NCBI GenBank assembly: GCA_963277665.1
Contig: OY728136.1
Location: forward strand, 1,974,944,576 to 1,975,008,575
DNA length: 64,000 nucleotides
Reading direction: 5' to 3'
From: Viscum album
Lineage: Eukaryota > Streptophyta > Magnoliopsida > Santalales > Viscaceae
Shown: positions 12,901 through 21,404 of the stretch, in pieces
How the letters are laid out: each line of letters opens with the position of its first letter
How positions within the stretch are numbered: the stretch's first letter is position 1
Position numbers and translations under genes: made by a program
The notes under the pieces: model-generated
The model's input: the letters and a program-made list of their open reading frames with translations, nothing else
What the model was told of the DNA's origin: nothing
Database searches by the model: none

Positions 12901-13008
12901 ATATCATGGTTCGATTAATATTCTATTTGAGTGTATTTAAAGCTATATAGGAGATTGAATTTCTTTGAAAACAAATATTTCATAAAATATAGTGGTGTTA
13001 AATTATAA
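9954..13008 (-). repeat. E3 3' LTR (~3.06 kb)
   Basis: On the plus strand the left edge reads TGTCGTGACCC, so on the element strand the LTR ends GGGTCACGACA. This compares with GGGGTCGGCACGTTACA at the end of the E2 LTR. The right edge abuts the polypurine tract at 13009. The resulting length is within about 20 bases of the E1 LTR. It holds three degenerate ~195-bp repeats (11160-11720). No coding sequence is seen. Confidence 0.6.
11160..11720. repeat. Three degenerate ~195-bp tandem units in the E3 LTR
   Basis: Each unit has an AT-rich part followed by a less AT-rich core: GATGGTAGGTCGTACGTACG near 11255, GAGGTGGTAGTCCACACATA near 11441 and AAGGCGGTAGTCCACCACAC near 11632. Each core is followed by ATG-A and a TTCC(A/T) stretch. 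The spacing between cores is about 185-195 bases. The first core contains a 12-bp perfect palindrome, TCGTACGTACGA, at 11264-11275. Confidence 0.6.
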
Positions 13009-13019
13009 CCCTCCCCATT
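13009..13019 (-). other. E3 polypurine tract
   Basis: The plus strand reads CCCTCCCCATT, which on the element strand is AATGGGGAGGG. It matches the E1 tract (AATGGGGAGG) and separates the chromodomain-like tail from the LTR. Confidence 0.65.
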
Positions 13020-13039
13020 AAAATAATTTCACCATTGAT

Positions 13040-13215
13040 ATTCTATCATACTAGTACAAAAATATTAGGACAATTCTTCTTCATCATATCCTCATGATTC
13101 ATTTTATGTTTCTAAAATTTCTGGTTTCACCACAAAAAATTGACCAGGTGAGTAGTCGTGTTTTGTATATAATTATCATTATGATCCAGAATTCCCATGA
13201 GTTTTTCTTCGTTAT
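13040..13215 (-). pseudogene. E3 chromodomain-like tail
   Basis: The minus-strand reading gives I-L-D-H-N-D-N-Y-I-Q-N, then T-H-L-V-N-F-L-W, a stop, and M-M-K-K-N-C-P-N-I-F. These line up with the E1 tail segments (N-H-L-V-K-V-I ... K-K-T-Y-P-H-L-F) and with the chromoviral integrase C-terminus in general. Trp and Gln positions carry stops. It lies directly before the polypurine tract, as in E1. Confidence 0.68.
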
Positions 13216-13559
13216 AAAGATCATGCTTAAACTGTACAACATATAAGTTCAATGCATGTGATTTATTAGGTAGTTACATCCTCTAGAGAGATACATGGAA
13301 CACATCACAAGCCTAAGATAGGTTAAGTTGATCCACCCAGATATAAGATACCACCCCTAAACAATCAAGAATATAGAAGGGGAAATTATACCAATTTATG
13401 AGCATTCCTTTTTTATCAATTCTCATAAACATCTGTAGTTGATAAATTATTAGAAAATAACACTCATCAAATTCAAATTATAGATCATTATGATAATTTT
13501 CAAAATAAATTTTCATTCGACACAGGGATTCATTAATATGATGCTAAATTGGATTAATT

Positions 13560-14130
13560 TTCTCTATTATATCCTCATTTATCTTAGGTCACAAAAGATA
13601 TTTTCTCTGCAACCTCATCCCATAATGTTGAATATCGATACTTGTTTCAATAGAGGTCTTCACAAGGATCAATCTTAATTCTCAAGTTTAATTTATTATA
13701 GTAAAAAAAATAATCCATAGGAAGGTGTGGATCCCAATAAACTTTGAAATCTATATAACAATATCTCAATATATCCTATAGGGTTTTAATGTCTCTCTAA
13801 ATTTAACCATATATCTAAGGATGATACCTAGTGATGAAATGTAACTCTGTATCCATACCCTACTGAATAATTTTCAAGAACATGAAGGTAAACTTCATAT
13901 CTTGACTAGATACTATAGAATATGGCAATCAATGAAACCCACCACATTCATAATTTATATACTATAAATAATGTCTACATATAAATATTCTATGATCGTG
14001 ATGAACTATGCTACCTTTGTAATGTGATAAACCATAACCCATAAACCATTATTCCCTTTAAATGTTTTTGGGAGTCTAATGAAAAAATACACGGTGAAAT
14101 TTTCCAATTCCATTATGGTAGGGAAAATGG
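13560..14130 (-). pseudogene. E3 integrase remnant
   Basis: From about 13990 leftward the minus strand reads N-V-V-G-F-I-D near the place of V-R-L-H-G-L-P, then K-F-T-F-M-F after the second catalytic Asp region, and G-M-D-T-E-L-H-F-I-T-R-Y-H-P near 13840. This is the stretch that leads to Q-x-D-G-Q-x-E in gypsy integrases. Further left, T-L-W-D-E-V stands for the P-L-x-W-(x)-E-V segment near 13620. Frame changes and stops are frequent. The HHCC part to the right (about 14130-14560) is too worn to mark residues. Confidence 0.72.
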
Positions 14131-14589
14131 TTGAAAATTACCCTTATACTTTTGTCTCTCATCCATAACATGATGGAATACTAGGCAATGAGATGCAGAC
14201 ATTACAATACCTCTCTTTATTTCATCCCTATAAAATTAATCATTTATATCTATAAATATCATAATACATCCAAGATTAATATAGAATAACAAAATATGAC
14301 CTTAATCTATCAAATTATTAAAATCTAGTAGGGAAGAAACATATACATTGTACATGAACATTTTTGTACCATCATATTCAAGGATAAACTTAGGGAAATT
14401 TTTGAATTTCTTATGCAGCTCTACATCTTCCTTTTACACCTCTATAATTTTCATGTGGATATATTGTTGAACTCTCATTTGACAAAGACAACATTTCTAA
14501 CCTTCCTTCAAGATTTATATATCTAACCATTTCAATTTTGAAAAAATTAGAACTTTTTTATCCTCATTATAAATTAGATAGCATGGTAC

Positions 14590-15975
14590 ATTTGAATCAA
14601 AGCATCAACCAACTTGTTCTCTTTCCCTATTTGGTATTGTATTTAGGAGTTATAATCATTAGTCAAATCCATGAAATCTTCTCTGGAACATGCTCTCATC
14701 TTTCAGAGTGAATATATACTTTAAATTTTTTGATTAGTTTTTATATAACACCATTATCCATAAATAAAATACCTCCATATAATTAATGAAAAAACAATAG
14801 GAACTCACTCCAAACCATGAATTGGTTAATTTTTCACACGACCATTCAATTTTAGTGAGCCATAAGCTATAAATGTGTAGTTCTGCATGATAATTCTACC
14901 CATTAAATTATATAATTCAATACTAAATATTATAAGACTTTCCACACTATAGGTTAATGTGTGTATAGGTGAACATAAAACCCATCTCTTAAGTTCCTTG
15001 AAATTTTATTCACATTCATATCAATATAGAGACATGGATCCTTTACAAGTTAGCATGGTGAGTAGATTTGATATTCTTGATAAATTTTACAAAGTGTCAA
15101 AAATATTCAGCTAAAACAAGAAAAAAATGTGTATCAGTCACTGTTGTTGGTCTGGTATAATCTTCAATTTCCATGGCCTTTGATAGATCCACTAATATAG
15201 CGTCTGTTGAGAATATATTTCCGAAAATGGAAACTATTGTAGAAAAAAAATTACACTTTATAATTTTTTCATACATCTTATCCTTCTTAAAGGTCATAAG
15301 TACAATCATGATGTGATATTCATGATCTTCCTTTCACTTTGAATATATAATAATATCATCTATAAATACTACCACAAACTGATCAATGTAATCTCTTAAT
15401 ACTATACTAATTAAATCCACAATGATATAGGGGGAATTAGTAATACCAAATGGAATCAGTATATATTCTTAGTGTCCATAATGTGTACGGAATTATGTAT
15501 TATTTATATACTTCTTCCTAACCCTCAATTGATGATATCCATATTGAATATCAATCTTGGAAAGGTAGTGATCTATTTTAATTTGATCAAAAAATTCATC
15601 GATATGAATTAGAGGATACATGTTCTTAATTATGATCTTGTTTAGTTCTTGATAAACAATACTAATTCAAATCAATCCATAGTTATTCTTTGGAAAAAGA
15701 ACTAGTGAACCCCATGGAAATATATATTTCTATATTAATCCCTTATCAATATTCTCCTAGACTTTCTTCTTCAATTCCTACAACACAATCAGATCCATTC
15801 TATATGGAGTCATATATATAGTTGTACCACTAGGTAATAGTTCTACAAATAAATTTGCCTTGTTATTTGGTGGAAGACTAGAAATATATTATGGAAATAC
15901 ATTAAAAAACTCCATCACAATATTAATATTACTGATTTGTATTTTCTCCCTACTCATATGTGAAAACACACCTCT
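14590..15975 (-). pseudogene. E3 reverse transcriptase and RNase H remnant
   Basis: RT begins near 15975 on the minus strand with N-V-F-P, S-S-L-P-P and a T-P-Y-R-M segment. F-P-W-G-S-L-V-L-F-P-K follows near 15710, then Y-Q-E-L-N-K-I-I-I-K-N-M-Y-P-L and F-S/L-S-K-I-D-I-Q-Y-G-Y-H-Q-L near 15540. The catalytic region reads V-F-I-D-D-I-I-I-Y-S near 15350, so both Asp remain. The connection region (15097-15309) ends R-P-T-T-V-T-D-T-H-F-F-L-V-L-A-E-Y-F. RNase H shows I-A-Y-G-S, I-W-R-Y-F-I-Y-G and G-K-E-N-K-L-V-D-A-L near 14870-14600. It is decayed, but it is one of the clearest polymerase remnants in the left part. Confidence 0.82.
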
Positions 15976-16060
15976 TGAATAGGAATCAATACCCATAAAA
16001 TAGATATGATTAAAATCTAAATTTATGTTCATCATCCCATTGATAGATCACCATTAATTG

Positions 16061-17413
16061 GTTCAGAATATAAATTTCGACTTATATTAACTGAATGTTA
16101 ACATTTTATTTATATAGGGAAATAAATTCCATTCGTAAGATAAAATTAATTTCAACTATAGGGGAGAAATACGAATTTCAGGAAGAAAGTTACCAAAAAA
16201 TTCAACTACATAAGAATCATATTCTTGAGATGTTATCATCATACCAGTATGGGCTTCCACCACTATCCAAAATATAATAATTGAGGATGGGTATTAACAT
16301 TCCAAGAAATTTTTCACGATATAATAGAAATGACAAAAATCATGTCAAATAAGATATGTATGAGTGGAGAAGTATATGGCAGATTAAGAGGTGTAGGGAG
16401 AAAACCTAAACATAGCGAGCATGATGATTGTTTGAAAAATGATAGTGTTGTAAGTCTGAATGAAGGATATCCATCCATTATTCATCTTGATCATGTTGGG
16501 AGTTTAATATCTCTTCAATTTATATCAAACAAGTTTATTCAATGTGGCAGAGCATACCCCCATTAAAAATTATGGTCCAAAGAATAATTTTTCAAATTTC
16601 TTAAAGGTAGATTCCAATATTTCCATCTCATACATTTATATACATCCAATTGTAAGGTTTATCAAGAAGGAAGGAATAGTTCATGTGTCTTATAATAATG
16701 ATCCTCTAGAAAAATTGGTGAACATTTATATGTAATCTATCATTGAGAGGGTTATAACCTTGAGATATGAGAGGTTATGTAAATTTAATGATATAACCCA
16801 ATGAATTGTGGATATATGGGTCCTTGATGATTAGAGGTTTACTATTATGTTGTGGGGATATTACCATGTCATATTCCCCATAGATGATTTAAAATTTAGT
16901 GCATAGATCTTGGGGTCTATCTCGCTAAAGCCTGGATTCTTGAGGATCCAAGAATTGGACCACAATTATTACACTTATAATGTCTGAAACACTATTATAT
17001 AGATTTTTATTTGAATTTTTAAGATGAATTATTTTTCTTGGAATCCTTATATCATCTGGGATATAACCTAAAAAGTTGGAAATTTATATTTGGATGGATA
17101 TAAAAAATATAACACAAGATTCAACCATTATTTTAGAAATCTTATAGAGGTTTTTCTGGCTACCACCATGGTTGAAGAACTGGTGTTGAACTTATAGAAT
17201 TATAAAATGAATTTGGAGATTCATTATGATAATAATCCTAAATTATACCTAAATTTTAAATTATTTAGACACTTATCCTCTTAGTAAAGTTGAGATAAGG
17301 CATACAGTTTTTCTAACATTAGGGGGAAAGATTCCTTATCCCAACACACATGTAAACACCAAACTTGATTCTTCCATGTATTGAAGAAATGGCTCCATTT
17401 ATGAGGTTGGGTA
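16061..17413 (+). other. Unrecognised stretch with plus-strand coding-like remnant
   Basis: Here E3 has faded and the giant Tat-like element has not begun. Plus-strand frames at 16330-16566 (78 codons) and 16544-16735 (63 codons), the second continuing through two or three stops to about 16910, have a protein-like make-up (for example H-P-I-V-R-F-I-K-K-E-G and W-V-L-D-D). I do not recognise a family. They could be part of another mobile element or of the sequence into which the Tat-like element jumped. No RNA gene or promoter is seen. Confidence 0.3.
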
Positions 17414-18380
17414 TGTAGATATTACCCCTGTAAAGGACCCTATTGGAAACTTTATGTAGGACCATCCATCTAAGTGTGAATAGGAGGAGTTTACACTTAT
17501 ACAAGACCCCTATGGACACTCTTGGAAGGAACCTTCTTCCCATGATATTGAGATGAAGAAGCTTTATAGTGATATTGTTGTTTTTGAAGCTTTCACTGAG
17601 GCATGCATCTGCGTGTGTAGGAGAAATAGTTTGTTGCCGCACACTCCCTCTTTCCAAAGGTGGGTAACATTCGTCACTTTTTTTGTGACATTTTCTCCTT
17701 GATCGAGATGGGATGATGGAATGTTGGTTCCTCCTTTTGTGGATTTCTCCTCAGAACTCTTTTCCTAGTCTGGTTATCCCTCATAGACTTAAGATGTTAT
17801 TTATGAAACTCTTCCCAATACCATGTCTTCATGGACATTGGTTAATTACGCCGCTTCTATCATGAAATTCCAAGGGGTCCAGCCAGGTCAGCAACCTTTG
17901 GTGGGGGGAATAGTCACGTTGGACATTGCTGGTGTTTCTGGACACTAGAACACTAATTCTTCTGGGATTCTTACCCTTATGATATGGCTTATTGAGGGCA
18001 GAAAATCCCAAGACATCCCACGCCGAAAGCAGGATATTATATGCCATAGGTATGTCTCTTTGTTTTATCTCATCATCCCATGTTTAACACAAGGTATGCA
18101 GAGAGTTTAACATCTAGAGGAGACAGATCGAAAAGATCAAAAATGTAATGGGAGAGGATCATATGGGTGAAACCCTCTGGAGGGATCAATGATGCTGGTG
18201 GAAATGCGTGAATAGTTACCCGATTACTACTAGGAGCAGTGAGAAAGTGGGTGACATGATCTCACAGGGATGTGGAATCCCAGGTAAGAATCATGGTGGA
18301 TTTGGATTTAAGATATTTCATGGAGAGTGAGACAGGGACGAAGTGAGTGCGATGGTGGTGTTGGGATTTAGCCTTGAAGA

Positions 18381-19320
18381 GACATCCTACATATCCCCGT
18401 GATAGGGAATCAAAGTCCATGAAGATACTCACAGTGATGGGAAACCTGATGAGCCAGCTCATGAGAATGAACTCATGGACAAGACCTAGAGGAAGTGGAA
18501 TCTCTAGGTTGGGACATGACCTTACTGAAACACATAGGCTCGAGGGGAAGACTAGGATGAGACATGAGTGACAGTCTTTAATCTTTGGTAGGCTTCTTAC
18601 ATATCCCTATGGTAGGGAATAAAAGTCCATGTAGTTAAAGATGGGGCATAGAATCAGGGTGTGCGCAGAGGACAATGAACCAAAGGCATGATGGGGCTTA
18701 CACATGGTTAGCTACCCTAGCTGGACTGGCTCTATGGGGGAAGGCCAGAGATGTGGGTCCCAAAATTGGGGACTAAAATGTCTTATCTCTGATTGGGGTA
18801 CACAATGTCTTATTACTAATTGGGGAACAGAATGACTTACCATCTACTGGGGAACACAATGTCTCACCACTGATTGGGTTATCAGAATGACTTACCATCG
18901 ATTGGAGAACACAACTGAAAAATGTCAATTAGGGTTTGAACTCAGGGAGGTTTCCTTCATACCTTTATTACGAGACAAGTATCAAAGCCCACATAGTTCT
19001 AATTGGTACAATTTAACATCTTGCAGGAGAAAAGGGGCATACAGTTTAATGTCATTCTGGATGAAGGCGAACTGATGTGAAGTGGTTAGGACAAGTTGGT
19101 GTCGAGATTGAACCTAGAGGAGGATTCCAACATACTTTTCCATGGAAAGGATCAAATTCCATGTTCAGTGTGGGGGTGTATTTTAACATCATGTGGGACG
19201 AAATTGAATCAATGTGAAGGGGGTTAGGTAAAGTAGGTGTTGGTATTGAACCTCAGGGAGGCTTCCTACATACCTTTCCATGGAAAAGATCAAAGTCCAT
19301 GTAGTTCAGTGTGGTTTGAG
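18381..19320. repeat. Degenerate internal repeats of the Tat-like LTR
   Basis: A module reading CTTCCTACATATCCC(C/T)-TGGTAGGGAATCAAAGTCCATGTAGTTCAG recurs near 18381, 18593, 18948, 19124 and 19261, and in the other LTR near 49655 and 49868. The last two copies in the left LTR belong to a clear ~137-bp tandem pair (about 19075-19320), each with GTTAGG, GTTGGT/GGTGTT, ATTGAACCT and the module. The same module, slightly changed, recurs in the array at 25.6-32.4 kb. Confidence 0.75.
18764..18915. repeat. 27-bp minisatellite, about 5.5 units
   Basis: ATTGGGGAACACAATGTCTTACCACTG-like units start at 18764, 18792, 18819, 18846, 18873 and 18901, a spacing of 27-28 bases. Units differ by a few bases; alternate units carry GACTTACCAT and GTCT(T/C)A, hinting at a two-unit higher order. 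Confidence 0.85.
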
Positions 19321-20349
19321 GATTTCCTACTATGGTGGAACAGAGAGGATTTCAGGGGTGATGCTTTCTTTAATCCCACATGATTCATGCTTGGTGTGAG
19401 AAACAAGAGGCTTCAAAGGCCTGACGATCACATCACGAAAGGTACATCCGTGAGAAGTGGAGTGAGGAATACACATGGTTAGAGGACCAAATAGAAAACA
19501 AGGTCTTATGGGTGGTTAGCATCCCAAGGAGTAAAAATGGGATTAAGCGTGGTTATAATCCCAATGAGGTGGATTTTGGGAATGAATCTAGGAAGGATAC
19601 TAGGTGGTGATAAAGCTCAAACAGAGAGGGACGAGATAACAAAGGTCTTGGTGCCCATCTCTCCTATGGTCTTTGGTAGAGAAGAAGAGAGGAGGAGAAG
19701 GAGTGCTGCCTCCTAGAAGAAAGACTAGGAGCTTACACCAAGATGGTTTCTCTTCCCCCTGGAGAGGCTCCACTCCAACAAAGAGGATCTCATTCCATGT
19801 GAGGAAGATATCACTCCCTTGGAGATGACCGATCATAGATAATGTCTGAGATAGGGCACCCTACATGAGTTTCATAGGGTTAGGACACAATTTAACGTCA
19901 TGTGTTGAGGACGATGGAGCTTGGAAGTTTAATGTCCTGTAGCTCAGATGAGGAGGGTTCACTACTCACCCATATGTCTTACATAACTGGAACACTTTAA
20001 CACTAGGTGAAGGGAAGGCACCTGCATTATCGTGGCGAGGGGGTGTTGTGGAGTTATCCACTAAGGGTCCCACATTATCATGTCATTGTAAATAAACAAT
20101 ATCCAATAGATTGTCTATGTGAAGACACATGTGGCTAAGAAACGCAATATAAAGCACCACCCAAGGGACCTTGAAATCACTTTGTACGTACTAACAGTGT
20201 CATATGGGAAAAGGGTTTTAGGAGAAAAGGGTTTCACAGGAAGAGGCCTTGGGAAGAGCTGGTGCACCATGTAATGGAGGGTATTTGAGAAGGGTTATGA
20301 TTCACAAAGTGGGGAGGCCTAGCCAAGGAATAAGAGAAAATTACATATA

Positions 20350-20460
20350 GAGGGATCTTCGCGAAGTGGAAATGCATTCATGGGGTAGGGCTTCGTGAAG
20401 CAAGGGTACCCTACAAGGCATATCACTATGAAGAAATGTGCTTCACGAAGCACAATGACC
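20350..20460. repeat. Cluster of short palindromes in the Tat-like LTR
   Basis: CTTCGCGAAG (about 20357), GCTTCGTGAAGC (about 20389) and GTGCTTCACGAAGCAC (about 20440) lie within 100 bases. The first is a perfect palindrome; the others share the arms and differ by a base in the middle. They look like worn copies of one hairpin-type site. Confidence 0.7.
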
Positions 20461-20758
20461 TTGCCTATGTATTGGATTTACACGCATTAAGGGTACTACA
20501 CAAAGCATGAGTACTTTATAGAGACTTGAGTTTCCTTGAGGATCTCCTTTCTTCATGGCGGCTCATGGTCTCTGCAAAGGGTATCCCAGCTTGAAGAGGG
20601 GTTGAATTTGAGCTAAGGGAAGGGTACCTAGAAATACTCAAGTAAATGTTAGAACTCATTTCTTTCAAGGAATCATAGAGCAGAAGGTGTTTTCAGATTT
20701 GAGAGAAGAGAATGAGAAAGGTCGGGGTATCCTTACTTGGGGCTCGAGGGGATCCCGA

Positions 20759-20766
20759 TATTTATA
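20759..20766 (-). promoter_or_regulatory. TATA box of the Tat-like LTR (minus strand)
   Basis: The plus strand reads TATTTATA, so the element strand reads CACCTATAAATATCGGG. It lies about 400 bases from the LTR start at 21162, a normal U3 length. It supports the orientation and the right edge of the LTR. Confidence 0.6.
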
Positions 20767-21162
20767 GGTGAGGGGCAGTACAAAGTAGAGACGACTCCAC
20801 ACATTTCCATGTTGTGCCCTGTGATCGGCTAAGGACGATGTCATGTTCGTTGTAACCATGGAGCCGACCATCATCCCCTCCTCAGTGCGGATCTCTCTTT
20901 GTGGTGCCCGTAGAGGCTTCAGTCAAGTTCCATAGGCTCACAGAGGACGATTCAGCTCCCTCCAAGACATGAGGATTCTAGTCCAGTGTGTCATAATTAT
21001 GGTGCCTCCCACCTCTTTGCTCTGTGAATCCTTTGGTGTGTGGCTATGGCTTTGTGCCAGTCGTGGTACAGGCCTCAATGAATGGTATTTTCAAGGCAAC
21101 CTTATTATATTTGATTTTCCCTTTGTGATGATTTTACTCTACCAACATTTTGTCACCAAACA

Positions 21163-21175
21163 ATCCCCCCCTCAT
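21163..21175 (-). other. Polypurine tract of the Tat-like element
   Basis: The plus strand reads ATCCCCCCCTCAT next to the LTR edge CACCAAACA. On the element strand this is ATGAGGGGGGGAT followed by TGTTTGGTG. A purine run at this place primes plus-strand synthesis. Confidence 0.65.
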
Positions 21176-21354
21176 ACATTGAGCCGAGAAGAAAACGAGG
21201 GTCTATGTCTAAGGGTCAATCACCAAAATATTTTAGTCAATCGCACAAAAAGGTCATAAATAAGGATCTCACTACGGACAGGTGGCACTTGGGTCGAGAA
21301 CTCAATGGAGATCACCGCGGTCGGACATGCCTCAAAGCATAGGGGGTCATCAAA

Positions 21355-21362
21355 TATAAATA
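21355..21362 (+). promoter_or_regulatory. TATA box of the antisense ORF (plus strand)
   Basis: CAAATATAAATAGGGGCTGACC holds a consensus TATAAATA about 190 bases outside the 3' LTR, facing away from the LTR promoter. A pyrimidine-rich stretch with TTTATCATCTTCAC follows 25-35 bases later, a fair start site, and the first ATG comes at 21405. Transcription from here would read the antisense ORF, opposite to the element's pol. Confidence 0.6.
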
Positions 21363-21404
21363 GGGGCTGACCACTTATTTTTCCTTTATCATCTTCACAT
21401 TTTC

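Larger units (their letters stand above)
9954..16060 (-). mobile_element. E3: degenerate minus-strand Ty3/gypsy chromovirus, 5' truncated
   Basis: Read on the minus strand from about 15975 leftward, this region gives RT, RNase H, integrase, a chromodomain-like tail, a polypurine tract and a ~3.06 kb LTR. It lacks recognisable protease, gag and 5' LTR: the pol reading fades at about 16060. The 3' parts (tail wording, polypurine tract, LTR length) match E1, so it is a relative inserted in the opposite direction. It is heavily decayed and AT-enriched. Confidence 0.82.
17414..21162 (-). repeat. 3' LTR of the Tat-like element (~3.75 kb)
   Basis: The left edge (TGTAGATATT) is where similarity to the right-hand copy begins, so on the element strand the LTR ends TACA. 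The right edge is CACCAAACA followed by a C7 run, so the LTR starts TGTTTGGTG directly after a polypurine tract. The first ~1.28 kb (17414-18690) repeat at 48759-49957; landmarks shared by both copies include CATTCGTC, CCATGTCTTCATGGAC, TTTAACACAAGGTATGC and GACCGATTACTACTAGGAGC (or close variants). The remainder has no partner because the 5' LTR is cut. It contains a minus-strand TATA box, a 27-bp minisatellite, repeats of ~137-350 bp spacing and a cluster of palindromes. Open frames inside it look like chance. Confidence 0.7.

Noticed and set aside
17319..17657. 112-codon minus frame at the left LTR edge
   Set aside because: It spans the LTR border and the matching part of the other LTR does not keep it open. 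It is a chance frame.
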